From Corallium rubrum (lineage: Eukaryota > Cnidaria > Anthozoa > Scleralcyonacea > Coralliidae): a DNA stretch of 64,000 bases. The stretch lies in the NCBI GenBank assembly GCA_964035015.1, contig OZ036007.1:10739881-10803880 (forward strand). Direction: 5' to 3'. The notes below the pieces were generated by a model. It was not told the origin of the DNA, did not search any database, and worked only from the letters and a program-made list of their open reading frames with translations. Positions 11,192 to 55,687 of this stretch are shown here, piece after piece. The translations under genes were made by a program, and so were the position numbers. Each line of letters opens with the position of its first letter. Positions within the stretch are counted from its first letter, which is position 1.

Positions 11192-14100
11192 CTATGTGGA
11201 ATTATTTCTAACAACCTTGATTGGGCATTGAGCTAAATGTGCATCAATAGCCCTCCACAAAGCTCTGATATTGCCTGCACCAAATCCTGTGGCACCACAT
11301 CTCTGAATAATTTCCAGAAAAAATGTCTCTTTATCAAATATTGGTTTTGTGAAAACTTGCATTAAATACCTAGAAAACCAAAACGTGAATAATTATAAAA
11401 CATTTTTATGGCATGTAGAGTACCTGTACTGTACCATGACAAACATGTAAATATACAGGAGGTCTGAAGCAAACAAATCAACAACAATAAAGTCAAAAGA
11501 ATGATTGCTAATTTAATCAGTGCTAATTTGGCCAAAAAATTATGCAGTAGTTTACATACTACCAACCACGCACCACGTTTTCACGCACCACGTTTTCGCG
11601 CCCCACACTTTCGCGTGCCACGTTTTTGCGCGCCACGTTTTTGCGCGCTACGTTTTTGCGCGCCATATTTTTCGCGCGCCACGTTTTTGCGCGCCATATT
11701 TTCGCGCGCCACGTTTTTGCGCGCCACGTTTTTGCGCGCTATATTTATTTTTCTGCTGGAAAAGTGGGCGAATGGGGTGTTTATTTTGGGCCATGCCGCG
11801 GATCATTGGTTTTGGTAATATAGTGTAAGAAATTTTTGGTGAAGATTTTAAACGTAAAAATACTATATATATATAACCAGTTGTAAAAATGCAATATCAG
11901 GACCTTTTGGCTATGGGAATCAAACCTGAAACTTTAGTGCAGTGCTAACAGTAATTTGGCCACTGAGCATCAGAGGCTGTTACCAAGAACTTATGATACA
12001 AGTTCTGTATATATAAGTTCTTTACCAACATAACTAAAACACATTGATGTACATGTACTGGTAATAAGAAGCCAACTTTAAATAAATACAAGCACAAGAC
12101 TAACCTTTTTTGAGAGTTTAATTTAGATAATTTTGGTTGGGTACCATCTTGGGTGTCTACTGCATCAAATTCCGAATCTAGGAGGATACCAAACTTGACC
12201 AATTTTGCAAAGCAAACACCCAAAGATTCAACCTCTTCTCGCTTTCCAACCTGAATTATATGTATTTTGTTAGTACAGTATGTAATGTTAATCCTTGGCC
12301 ACTTTAAAGGGCATATGACTCGAAAATTAAGTTTGTCTTATTGAAAAGAACATTTAAAATGATAAAATAACATCTTTTGCAGTTTTTGGTTTCCTTGCTT
12401 CGTTTTTGAGATATTCCAGTTTGTTTCATATGCAAATGTCACAACTTTTTACGTCACACGTGCATAATGAATATTATATGTTACCGAGGGAAGGTTACAT
12501 ATCTTTGCTATTGTGAAACGAAATCACTTGGAATTCTACATGTTTGGTGTTGTGGGTAGAAACACGCACACACTTCCGTTGAGTTAAGCCCATGTTTTCA
12601 AAATAGCAAAGATATGTAACCTTTTCTGATAACTCATTATGCACATGTGACGTAAAAAGTTGTGTCATTTGCATATCAAACAACCTGGAATATCTCAAAA
12701 ACGAAGCAAGGAAACCAAAAACTGCAAAAGATGTTATTTTATCATTTTAAATGTTCTTTTCAATAAGACAAACTAAATTTCGAGTCATATGCCCTTTAAG
12801 AATTTTATTCTGGCTTAAACGCCAGATGATTTTATTCAGCATATGGGGATGTCTTGGGCTATAAAGGGTTAAGAGTTTACATCATATACATGTAGATGCA
12901 ATACATGCGGTCCATTTGTAAACTTGGTGTAATAACGGTAGTAGACATTCAGTACATATTCTTCTTAAAGTGCCTATGAAGTGAAAGTTATTATTGTCTT
13001 AAATGAAAGAGCTCTCAAACGTCTTAAATGAAAGAACTCTCAAAACGACAAAGTAAAATCTTTTGCAGATAATCTTCGTTTCCATGCCTCGTTGTTGAGA
13101 TATTTCAATCTTTTTGATATGCAAATTAAACACTTTGATGTCACACATGTATAATGAGTTATCAGAGAAGGTTCGGTATCTTTGTTATTATCAAATGAAA
13201 TCAATTAAAAATCTGTATATATGTCTAATGCTGTATGCGAAATAGACGAATAGGATCGGCTTCGAAGTGATTTCGTTTGATAATAACAAAGATATAGAAC
13301 TTTCTCCGATAACTCATTATACACGTATGATGTCAAAGTGTTTAATTTGCATATCAAAGAAACTGAAATATCTCAACAACGAAGCACGGAAACGAAGATC
13401 TGCAAAAGATGTTACGTTGTAGTTTTAAGAGTTCTTTCATTTAAGACAATAATAATTTTCGCTTCATATAGGCACTTTAAGGTCAAATGCTCAGAAACTG
13501 TTTCAACCCCAGACAAAAACTGAATCTAATAACTGGTCACACAGTCCCATTGAGCTATTGAGGCTGAGATAAATCAAGGTATAGTACTGCTCAGAAGTAA
13601 CCTAACACTGCGGTTGCAGTTACGGTTGCAGTTACGGTTGATCAAACACTTTGGGTTTCATCGCTTCCACCTCGTCTGACCGTTTAATTTACTTTTTCCT
13701 GTCTGAATTAATATTTTAGTATTTTAGAGTGGCTAAACAGTAACACCACATGATTTTATTCACCTCTGGGAAAGCCCTTGGACAAGAACAAAGCCCTGGG
13801 ACAAAAACAAAGCCAAAACCAAAACCAAACATGATTATGTGGCTGAAAGCATTAATTGCATGTTGTCATGATGACTTTGGAAATTAACACAGATACAACT
13901 ACAAGATGCGAATACAACATGTGAAAAGGACACCAAACTTCGGAAATTAGTGACTTCTTCCATGGCTGTAACGTGTAATGACCCTCATGAGGCGGTTGAC
14001 CCCAGCTAGGGACGTACCCAGGATTTTGAAAGGGGGGAGCCGAAATCAAAATAAATTTTAGGGGGGTCCAGGGGCATGCTCTCCCAGAAAATTTTGAAAT

Positions 14101-17100
14101 CGAGAGTCGCTGAAATGCCATTTCCTGGCTTTTGGACACACAAACGTCACATAGATCCTCAAAATGCATACACTCAGTAGATTGAATACAATTTACAGTT
14201 TATTTCCTGACATAATTCACATTGCATCAGTTTTGTAGTAACATATCTTTTATATCTAAAGGGGGGGAGCCACGGCTCCCCCGGCTACATCCCTGACCCT
14301 AGCTAGGTTGGTCCTTAGATGAGTGGATGACCAGTGAGTGAACCTAGAATTCCATTAGGTTACTTCTGAGTAGTACTGTAGCAAATATGGTGCGGGCCAT
14401 GTAGCACATGGTGCGGGCTCAAGAGGAGATAGGATCTCTTTTCGTTCTGTGGGAACCGAAGAGGGGAATCGCGAATAGAGGAAGACCAATGAAGAACTAT
14501 ATTGACGTCATTAGGGACGACACTGGTCTGAAAACAACTGACGAGATACGAAATGTCATGGAGAATCGAGAAATTTGGAAGACATACCTATGACTGATTG
14601 ATTATGTGTTCGATTTAGAATCGAAATATAGATAGATAGATAGACTGTAGCAAATCCATACTCATATGAGTTTAGAAGATGGCAAGTTCCAACTCAGTCT
14701 GTGGCTCAAAAACATTTTCTGACAATTTGAGCTCGACAAACATGAAACATCTACCAACTAATAAGTCATAAAAACATTACAATTATTATTTTTTGCAAGT
14801 TTTGACCTGTTTTGACCTTCTGACTATTTTTTTCTTTTGAATATAAATCTTGTATAGATGTAAGACAAGCATTTATAAGACAAGCATTTATTTGCACCCA
14901 AATATAGTAAGGTAATATAATATACATTACAATATCATTGTTGTACAGTATATTTATTAATGTTGGTACTAATCCAGTGATGGATTTACAGGGGGCCCTG
15001 GCCTTGGCCAAGGGGGGGTGGTGCCAATTGCCTTGTCAAATCCAAGTACATTAAAGGACACATTCATTCAATGCCCATGACAGTAAACTTCATGCTATCA
15101 TATGATTCATAGATATATGATTCATGTATTAGCTATCATATGATTCATAGGTATTAATAGGTATAAAAAAATAATTTTCTGGCAGGCTTCACCCTCCTAC
15201 CCCCAGCCCCACCACCAGCTCGGCCCCTGGACCCTGCCAGGGGCTGTGTGACTGTCCCCAGACCCCTGCCATAGCTCCCTCAGCGGTGCTCCACCCTGCC
15301 TCGGTCACACCCCACGCCGCAGGCCTGATCTCACTTCGCTCAGCACCCCCCTACCAGATCAAGCTGGATCCATCACTGTCCTAATCTATCTTCCTGAAAT
15401 CACACTGGGCTAGTAGACCTCCAAAAACCATCATCTCAGCTATATCACAAAAATCTTTTTTAATATTTATCGGACGGGACTAAAACTTGGCAAGGCAATG
15501 GGGTGTTGGCTTCTGTTTGTTTCTGCCATTTTTGTTTTCCAAAATAACGGTTTTTAGCGGGAAAATGACGTCACAAAGAAATCAGTTGAAACTTGTTTTA
15601 AACTTTTGACACATTTTCTTCACTAATTTAAAAATTATAGGTATAGAAAGTTTAAAACTGAAATAAAAATCTAAATATCTTCATCCAATCAAAGGATATT
15701 GCACATTAAACTTTGCAAAAATGGCGGGAAATTTGAATTTGAAACGGCTATACCTCGTTAACGGCTGAAGGTATTTGATTTATTATTTCAGTTTTAAACT
15801 TTCAATACCAGTTATGTTTAAATTAGTGAAGAAAATGTGTCAAACGTTTAAAACAAGTTTCAACAGATTTCTTTGTGACGTCATTTTCCCACCAAAAACT
15901 GTTAATTTGAGAAATGAAAACCGCAGAAACAAGCAGAAGCCAACACCCGTTTACCTTGCCAAGTTTTAGTCCCATACGATAAATATTAAAAACAGAGTGT
16001 CGTGATATAGCTGAAATGATGGTTTTTGGAGGTCTACTAGCCCGGCGTGAATAACCATAGAAAAGGTAGAACAGCACAACATTTAAGATTAAATTGTTAC
16101 CAACCAGGTACAGTAATATTTACCTCAGAATAATATGTAATTGGTGGAGTAATAAAGCTAACTTGTCTTTCTTTCAATGCACCAATACAGTTTATAATAT
16201 CATTGGTGTGAAGACCAATATGTTGAAGTCCAGGTCCACCATGCTTAGTAAGAAAGTTGCTTACTTGATTGGGACCTAGCATATGAAAAGATGTTGATAG
16301 AATTACTTCTTAATTTTTGTAATACTAGAATATCACCATGCAATATCACATAATTATACATGTACGTGCTTTAACTTCAATCTTATATACTCTAATCAGA
16401 ATTTTATTAATTGTCATAATTTTATTACCGTATTTTCTGGGCAATAACCCGCACAGCTTATAACCTCATGCACAGCAACAAAAATGTCACTTTTGGAAAA
16501 ATAAATCAGTGTATTACCCGCACCATCAGATAACCCGCAGCTGCTAATAATAGGTTTGGGCAAGGGAGCACGCCAGACTGACTTGTATTTCTTCTTTGTT
16601 CGGTGTTCCTTCATTTATATTCAGCCATTTTGAATAATGCAGCATATAGCATTAGTGTATTGCAGGTGCGGGCTACGGGGGCCAAAGGAAACCCAAGCGC
16701 GTTCCAAAAATGAAATAACTGGGCCATAGCCCACACCTGCGATACACTAATGAATATACCACATTATTCAAAATGGCTGAATATAAATGAAGGAATACCG
16801 AACAAAGAAGAAGAAATACAGGTCAGTCTGGCGTGCTCCCTTGGTTTGGGACCACAAAATTTTAAAAAAGTACAGTATACCAGTAGTTGAAAGATGAAAG
16901 TAGAATCCATCTTAAGAATTCAACAGATTACCCGCACCACCCTATTACCCGCACTAATTGGGTCATTCCAGAAAAGATCCATACCTCCCCCACAGAGGAA
17001 ATTTGTGCCATCTGGGGGAGGGGAGGGGGGTAAATCTACTTCTGATAATAGTAAAATGTACTAGGATGTCCAAAGGGGGGAGGGGGTCAACTTCACATTT

Positions 17101-19921
17101 CCTCTGTGGGGGAGGTGTGGATGTTTTCTGGAATGACCCATTATGTTTCCTAGCAAAATTAAGAGAATGATAACCCACAGGTTATCACCCAGAAAATATG
17201 ATAGGCTAAAATCAGTTTTAACAGTTTCCTAAAATCAGTTTTAACAGTTCTAAATCACGATTGGTTTGTTATTTACAAAATTGTATACTTTACTTGCCAA
17301 TACTTAAATATTTGGAGCAATAAGATTGTTTTGACAACAAATGTTGTGTTTTTCTACCAAGTTTATATGCAAGTTATGAGTTATGTAAATAATTATTGCA
17401 ATAAAATACACACTGGCGGGATGGTGGCACTGTTCAAGATACTGTTTACTGTACTGTCTTTGATTTTCTTCTAAATGCCCACTAAAATTATTATAATAGT
17501 AATACAGTTGATGTTCTTGGACATAAATATGTTTTTGGTACTTCTAAGAACTAATTTTAACCCTCGCCTGCAACTCAGGTTAAAATGGGCTGGAGACCTG
17601 GAGTCAGGTCAAAAACATATTTATACCCATGAACATCACGCAACCATTATCTTAGTTTCAGTCAACGGTGGGTAACTAATTGAATATAATACAGTACAGT
17701 ACAGTATAGTATTATAGTATAGTAGTATAGTATTATAGTATAGTAGTATAGTATAGTAGTATAGTAGTATAGTATAGTAGTATAGTATTATAGTATAGTA
17801 GTATAGTATTATAGTATAGTATTATAGTATAGTAGTATAGTATTATAGTATAGTAGTATAGTACAGTACAGTACAGTACAGTACAGTACAGTACAGTACA
17901 GTACAGTACAGTATAGTACAGTATAGTATAGTACAGTACAGTACAGTACACTTACAGTACAGTACAGTACAGTACAGTACAGTACAGTACAGTACAGTAC
18001 AGTACAGTACAGTACAGTACACTTACAGCACAGCACAGCACAGCACAGCACAGCACAGTACAGTACAGTACAGTGCAGTGCAGCACAGTACACTTACAGT
18101 ACAGTACAGTTACAGTACAGTACAGTACAGTACAGTACAGTACAGTACAGTACAGTACAGTACAGTACAGTGCAGTGCAGTGCAGTGCAGCACAGTACAC
18201 TTACAGTACAGTACAGTACAGTTACAGTACAGTATAGTACAGTACAGTACTTATTAGTAAGGGAGTTAAGTTTGAGAGGCATGGGTAGCACTTAACACTT
18301 ATTTACTGACACAGAGGGAAACATTGTGATTTGTGGCCTGACTGCAGTTGTTTCCATTGTTGCAAATTTTTCAGACAAAAGTTGAATGAACCATTACACC
18401 GTGTAACATGCTGTGCAATGGTCAAAATCATTGTGAGACAAGTTGCAACAATCGCTGCATAAAGTAATGATTGCACCAATTTGTTTCAGTGCTGCACCAT
18501 GTAAAACCCCTTCAGTAACTTGTCTCGCAATATTTTGTAATGATTTGGCACTCAATCGAGCCTCTCCCCAGTCTACTCGCTTTTATCGAAATCCAAATCA
18601 CTGGAAAATTGCATAAACACGCACCCCCTGTCTTGCAACTGCAATGCTGCAGGAGTCATCATTGTGAGACAAGCTGCAGGAAGAATTGCACTGTGTAACA
18701 CGGCCTTTAATGTTCACCATACACAATACATGTACAGTGTATGCAAGGCTATATAAAATATCACCAGCCCTCCCCCCTTTCTCTACCAGTGTGCATTCCG
18801 AGGCCCTCCCACCAGAGAAATGTGATGGGAAGCTGCCTTTGGGAAAACCCCACCAGGGATCATTGGTGGATGGTTTCAAGCCAGAATGGCCTGTGGCAAA
18901 CTATTTTATGAAATTTTTAAAACTGATATGAAATTAATGGCAAGCTGGATAGCGGAAATGTAACTTTGGTGGACACTGCGGAATAGCACAACCACAGAAG
19001 CGATCAATTATGTGACTGCGTAATTTTAAGCGCTAATGGCTGATGCATTTTTTATTGATCGCTTTTCTTTCAGCATGGGTTAGACTGGCGGACTTTTGGA
19101 TATTTCCAAAATGCTGGTGGAAAAATCTGGTGGGGGAAAATTTATGGAATGCACACTGGTTTCTCTATAAATGGTGTTTTCAACTCCATACTATCATTCA
19201 ACCTACCTTGACCTGGCAATGGTTCAGCTAAAACAAACTTGACTTTCCCTCCTGGTTCTTTGTTCCCGCACATCTTCAGTCCAATTTCAGCACAACGCCA
19301 GTACTCCATAGCAGTCAACCTCATGCCGAAACTCGAAAACTGATCATCTGAACTTCGCACAATAAATCCATCATTTACATCCTCGGAATCGTTGATAAAA
19401 AATCTAGAGAAGCCAAAACACTTCTCGTACCATGCAATGATTTCATGAGACGTACCAGGAAAGCAAGCGTAAGTGACATGATCATAATGAGTTATATTTG
19501 TCTCGCTGGCATTTTCACAACCTTTGGTACACTTTGTGTATCCTGGTAAAAAGTCTCCTCGATAATTCGACAAATTAAGCAGTGAATGCACTATATTTCC
19601 AACCGGTGTCTTCACTAAAGCGCTCACAACTTCTCCATTACTGTCGTAAGTTGTCCTCACTTGTTGCAAAACGTCTTTTTCGTCGATATTGTTCACTGTA
19701 TTATAAACGTCTTTGACTTCAAAGGCGACGTTGAAAACCGTATCGTGGTCGCCTTCGGTCAAGACCAAAAACATGGAGTTCTGTTTGAGTACATAACTTT
19801 TCTTTCCGAGGCCAGGTTGCAGCTTACAGTATAAAATGAAGCCGAACTTGTTAATGAATAGTCCAAGGGTTTCGTCCAACTTCTGGCAAAGCACTTCTAC
19901 ATGGTGCAATTTGTCCACCAT
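11192..19921 (-). CDS. HPDL: 4-hydroxyphenylpyruvate dioxygenase-like protein (HPDL orthologue)
   Basis: Complete 396-aa model in four exons: 19207-19921, 16124-16275, 12105-12250, 11192-11369 (1191 nt, all phases consistent; human HPDL is 371 aa). The start is the ATG at 19919-19921, since the longer frame above it begins at TTG. It is a two-domain vicinal-oxygen-chelate dioxygenase. The Fe(II) ligands are all present: H148 (YDHVTYAC), H257 (GPGLQHIGLHTND) and E357 (FFLEIIQRCGATGFG). GPGLQHIGL, QVFTKPIF and GNIRALW match HPDL better than classical HPPD. Human HPDL is reported as a mitochondrial 4-hydroxymandelate synthase for the CoQ headgroup; the same role here is inference. The vertebrate gene is intronless, whereas this one has three introns filled with repeats. 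Confidence 0.95.
11566..11745. repeat. CpG-rich ~17-bp minisatellite
   Basis: About ten tandem units of the type GCGCGCCACGTTTTT, with C/T and G/A variants, in HPDL intron 3. The CpG density is far above the AT-rich surroundings. Confidence 0.9.
12302..12800. mobile_element. Fold-back element 1 in HPDL intron 2
   Basis: Arms of about 220 bp are inverted: CTTTAAAGGGCATATGACTC at the left, GAGTCATATGCCCTTTAAG at the right. It has a short non-palindromic centre and is non-coding. It is related to the next element by shared words (TTTTGCAG, GAGATAT, ATATGCAAA, ATAATGA). Confidence 0.85.
12963..13482. mobile_element. Fold-back element 2 in HPDL intron 2
   Basis: Long inverted arms (CTTAAAGTGCCTATGAAG / CTTCATATAGGCACTTTAAG) with the same architecture as the element at 12302-12800 but clearly diverged. 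A small internal duplication (GTCTTAAATGAAAGA, twice) sits in the left arm. Confidence 0.85.
14007..14295. mobile_element. hAT-like MITE
   Basis: The ends TAGGGACGTACCCAGG and CCGGCTACATCCCTG are inverted. The flanks ACCCCAGC and ACCCTAGC match at 7 of 8 bases, as expected for an 8-bp hAT target duplication. Confidence 0.65.
14408..14593 (+). pseudogene. Non-LTR retrotransposon fragment, C-terminal tail of RT ORF
   Basis: 61-codon reading frame with the tail motif WEPKRGIANRGRPMKNYID followed by DDTGLKTTDEIR, typical of the C-terminus of LINE reverse transcriptases of craniofacial-development-protein-2-like type. It ends at a natural stop and is followed by a short 3' region with ATAG repeats (14629-14644). 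5'-truncated, as usual for LINEs; lies in HPDL intron 2, antisense to HPDL. Confidence 0.7.
14975..15378. mobile_element. hAT-like non-autonomous element, copy A
   Basis: Begins CAGTGATGGATTTACAG and ends GGATCCATCACTG. Flanks TACTAATC / TCCTAATC match at 7 of 8 bases. The body shares the TATCATATGATTCATAG words and the CACCACCAGCTCGGCCCCTG block with copy B at 59000-59379. Confidence 0.8.
15402..16050. mobile_element. Fold-back element in HPDL intron 2
   Basis: Arms of about 270 bp: GGGCTAGTAGACCTCCAAAA at the left, TTTTGGAGGTCTACTAGCCC at the right, with a centre near 15650-15780. Its right end lies about 70 bp below HPDL exon 2. Confidence 0.85.
16426..17203. mobile_element. TA-flanked pogo/Tc1-mariner-type non-autonomous element
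   Basis: Terminal repeats CCGTATTTTCTGGGCAATAA (left) and the inverse of TTATCACCCAGAAAATATGA (right), bounded by TA. Inside is a second long inverted repeat (16556-16655 versus 16740-16845) and a nested MITE at 16959-17140. No intact transposase frame. Confidence 0.75.
16959..17140. mobile_element. Nested palindromic MITE
   Basis: TGGGTCATTCCAGAAAA at the left pairs with TTTTCTGGAATGACCCA at the right. Inner arms CCTCCCCCACAGAGGAAAT are also inverted. About 182 bp, inside the larger element. Confidence 0.8.
17509..17637. mobile_element. Small inverted-repeat element
   Basis: GATGTTCTTGGACATAAATA and its inverted counterpart at 17615-17637 enclose a short centre containing AACCCTCGCCTGCAACTCAG. 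Confidence 0.6.
17690..18253. repeat. Pentanucleotide array (ACAGT / ATAGT types)
   Basis: A T-rich part made of AGTAT/AGTATT units (17700-17860) grades into perfect ACAGT units, with interruptions ACTTACAGT and variants CACAG and GTGCA. Stop-free on the minus strand, giving a false YCTVLYCTV ORF. HPDL intron 1. Confidence 0.95.
18254..19206. other. HPDL intron 1, remaining part
   Basis: Contains repeated words ATTGTGAGACAAG (18431, 18661) in inverted relation to CTTGTCTCGCAATAT (18520), suggesting decayed MITEs. No exon was found. Confidence 0.45.
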
Positions 19922-20683
19922 GTTGTTGTGACTTCGGCGGTCACACAATATACCATCGCTTGAAATACGAATAATTAACTAATTTTCCAAATTAATCACG
20001 AATAATTAAGTCGCACATCATAATGTTTAGCGAAAAGTTTTGAAAGAAATTTGTCCTTTTTTCGGTGCTTATTAAATAAAAAATATTTACAACCTAATCT
20101 TAAGTTTCATAGCGTACTTTTTGGCCTATTTATTGTTTCTTCTCAGTTAATATGACCGAGAAACTTTAGTTTTGCATACATAATTATGGGTTATGTGTTA
20201 ATAATATACTGGATATGAATATTATACTCGCAGATGTTAATTTGAACGATTAGTGAGGTTAAAGTGCAAAAACGTGTTACATGTATTGTAGTACTCCATT
20301 CAAATCGTACTTTTTTTAAGATTTATGAATGAGGATTTAAAACATTACCCCCAACAGAAATATATTTGACTGCTAAGAATAATGATTGAATGCTGGTTTA
20401 ATTGGAGAGGGGAGGTCTGAAAAGAAACGACTATTACTAATATTCAGTACGTATGACGCAATCTCTTTCCCTTTTCAATCGCTTTCTCTTTTCAGCTTAA
20501 CACTGTTTACAATGAAGCGGATTCACAGTCGAATCGGGTCCAAAAACGTCAGTTATGTCAATCCGGCAGATGCTTACATGGAGAATCCGATCTGTTTGGA
20601 ACACTATTTTGATTTTTCGGTTTTGAAACACTATAATCTGTGCTTTCCTCAATGTCCGCCATGTTGTACGACACGCAAGCAAT

Positions 20684-21482
20684 GGGTCGGCACTAGATCA
20701 TGGTCGAGATACGGACAAATATGCGCCTGCTAGCTTTCAGTACAGCGGAGAACCTGCACAACAATAACACTCAAGTCCTGTTCTGATTGAAAGAACGAAC
20801 TAACATTTTGAAAATTTGAAAATATATATTATTAATTGAATTTTTGGAGATATGCTCAGTGATATTTTACAGAGGATTTCACATAACGTTTGCCAAATGT
20901 GTTCCGAAGTTCGTTCGTTATTTTTTAAGTGCGAGATTGCGAAGTTCGTTGTTCACGGCATCATTTCAATGTTCCCTGTTGGACGTATAGACTCAGTACA
21001 TATTCGAATAACAACGGGTCTTAATACTTTCGGTAGACAAAACCTATAGTGCTGGATTCGGCAGATTCAAGCGATCATTTTGATATAAAATTTATTTAAA
21101 TTGGGCAAACAGAAAATATTGAAACATGTTTTGAAACACACGTCTCCCAATGTAAGTACGACACACATTGTCATGGTTTACTTTTATATTCATCGAATTC
21201 TGCCAGAATATCATCTTTAGAATTACACATCGCGGGAAAAGAATGATTCGAACGCCTTTGAATCCAGAGCTATGTTATGGTAATGAAGCGCAGGTTCTCC
21301 GCTGTATTAAAAGCTAGCAGGCGCATATTTGTCCGTATCTCGGTTATAAATCCATGTCCTATATTCACGAATTTACTGGTTAGGATTAGGGTGTGTGTTG
21401 GGGTCAGGCTTTCATGAAGTACCTGGGTTATTTAGGACATGGAATTATTACCCGTATCTCGACCATGATCTAGTGCCGACCC
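20684..21482. mobile_element. Fold-back element with 7-bp duplication
   Basis: Ends GGGTCGGCACTAGATCATGG and the inverse CCATGATCTAGTGCCGACCC, flanked by AAGCAAT on both sides (20677-20683, 21483-21489). The arms continue through GATACGGACAAATATGCGCC. The right arm is split by the insertion at 21343-21451. Confidence 0.85.
21343..21451. mobile_element. Nested 109-bp MITE with 9-10 bp duplication
   Basis: The flanking direct repeat CCGTATCTCG (21333-21342 and 21452-21461) interrupts the arm of the host fold-back. Ends GTTATAAATCCATGTCCTA and the inverse of TAGGACATGGAATTATTAC form imperfect terminal repeats. The duplication length suggests a Mutator-like element (inference). Confidence 0.8.
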
Positions 21483-21896
21483 AAGCAATGTCGCGCTCTC
21501 ACTCTGGAAGGGCCGTCGCGAAGGGGTTTAGCAAGGGGGGGGGGGGGGGGGGGGAATGAGCATTAATTTTGCCGACAAATGGGCGTGGTCATTGGGTGTG
21601 GTCATTCAAAAGTAATAAACCCACATTGTTCTTGGATGTCATTAGGTGACATGAAAATTGTCTTATTTTAAAACGACCAAACTAGCAGAAACTCCGACTT
21701 AACTGCTCGACGCAACTGTCCATTGCTTCACCTTCTTAGGAAAGATGGAACTATAGTTATATTGGCTTCAAGGGAGTGAATGAAGACCGTGGGGATCCAC
21801 TACTACAAAAGAATAGTCTACTTTGACTACTCTTTCTATAGTTTTGACCTCGTTTAAGTTTCAATCAGTTCTTCAAAAAATACGGTCTAACTTAGG

Positions 21897-22024
21897 CTAT
21901 GTGCACACGGTAACGTTTCCGAGCGTTTTCGTATTGTTTCAAGTAATGAGCTGATTGTTCTCGATTCCCTTGAGAACAGTAAATAATACGAAAACGCTTG
22001 GAAACGTTATCGTGTGCACATAGT
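21897..22024. mobile_element. Small palindromic MITE
   Basis: CTATGTGCACACGGTAACG at the left and CGTTATCGTGTGCACATAG at the right, with GAGCGTTTTCGTATT / AATACGAAAACGCTT further in. About 128 bp. Confidence 0.8.
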
Positions 22025-22210
22025 CATAGTTAAGGCCGTCGGTCGAGTCGGTCGACAAATGTCGCCTAGTGGAAAACCGCCTTAATATAATAAGGTTAGT
22101 GTACTTCTGAACCATGGAATGTTAATTGTTAAGGTCTAACGTTTAGAGCGAAGGGCCTTCACTCGAAGCGTTAGACATCTACGACTACATTCCATGTTCC
22201 AGAAAACAAA

Positions 22211-22309
22211 ATGGCGGCACATTTCATTATCGACGAAAGAGAACGAGACACTGTCTACGAGAAGAAAGCGACACGCTGGATAAAAGCAAGTAGCAACGAT
22301 AATCTTTAA
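22211..22309 (+). other. Short ORF of unknown status
   Basis: A 32-codon frame opens with a good-context ATG (AAAATGGCGGCACAT) and ends at TAA without a splice donor in frame. It might be a first exon or gene remnant, but nothing recognisable follows on the plus strand. I do not recognise the sequence. Confidence 0.15.
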
Positions 22310-22879
22310 GGTAGCAAAAAGTGCATTTATAACTATAGTTCCTCACACCTCAGTTCCTCTGCTGTATATCTCGTGATTACGCTGCTTTCGAATGGTAATT
22401 TGCAGTCTTGCCGAAAAAAACATTTGCGCAGTTTTGCTGGGGGGTATCACACGCCCGCCGTCCCTCTTCGCGACGGCCCTGCAGATTGCGGAGACATTCA
22501 AGCCGATTCAAGCTTGAATCTCAAGTCAATCCTCTCCACTCATGCGTGGATTGATTTCGAACATTTGTTTTGATCAGATCGAAATTCGAAAACTTTCAAT
22601 CTCAGTTCTTCATGTAAACACAACAAGGAGAAACAACATGGGAGATATGAATGCAATAGACATTGCCCGCGCGCCTGCGAATAGAAGCCTCTGCGGAGGA
22701 GAAGAATATGAGGTAAAAACATTGGGAAGAGATGAACCTTCGTTTTTGATTTAGTATGGTTTCAGCCGAACGTTGACAACGTTTTGCAAGATTTTTGAAA
22801 CTTTAATTTCAGTATAGCTCAATGATATAACTCCGGATTTTCCTGAGTCCTATAAACACTGACTCCCTTTACTTTAGTC

Positions 22880-22886
22880 TTTATTT
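22880..22886 (-). terminator. Possible POLN polyadenylation signal
   Basis: AATAAA on the minus strand about 215 nt after the POLN stop; no closer signal was seen. Confidence 0.35.
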
Positions 22887-23098
22887 TCGAATTTGCCAAA
22901 AAATGGCAACATTTTAAAACATTGGTTCCTTTCGCGCTTCTCAGAAATTACTGACGGAAACGCATTTAAAGAGCGGGGAGTTCTCCTTTGGCCAGAGAGA
23001 AAGAGGCTAATGCCTTGTGAATAAGAATAAACATAAGTTCAATGTTTGGTTTTGTGTAATTCCGATTCAATAGATTCTTTATAACAGCCAGTCGTGTA

Positions 23099-55687
<32,589 letters not shown>

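Noticed and set aside
20512..20733. ORF beginning MKRIHSRIG on the plus strand
   Set aside because: No recognisable family, and its 3' part runs into a fold-back element; no splice pattern found.
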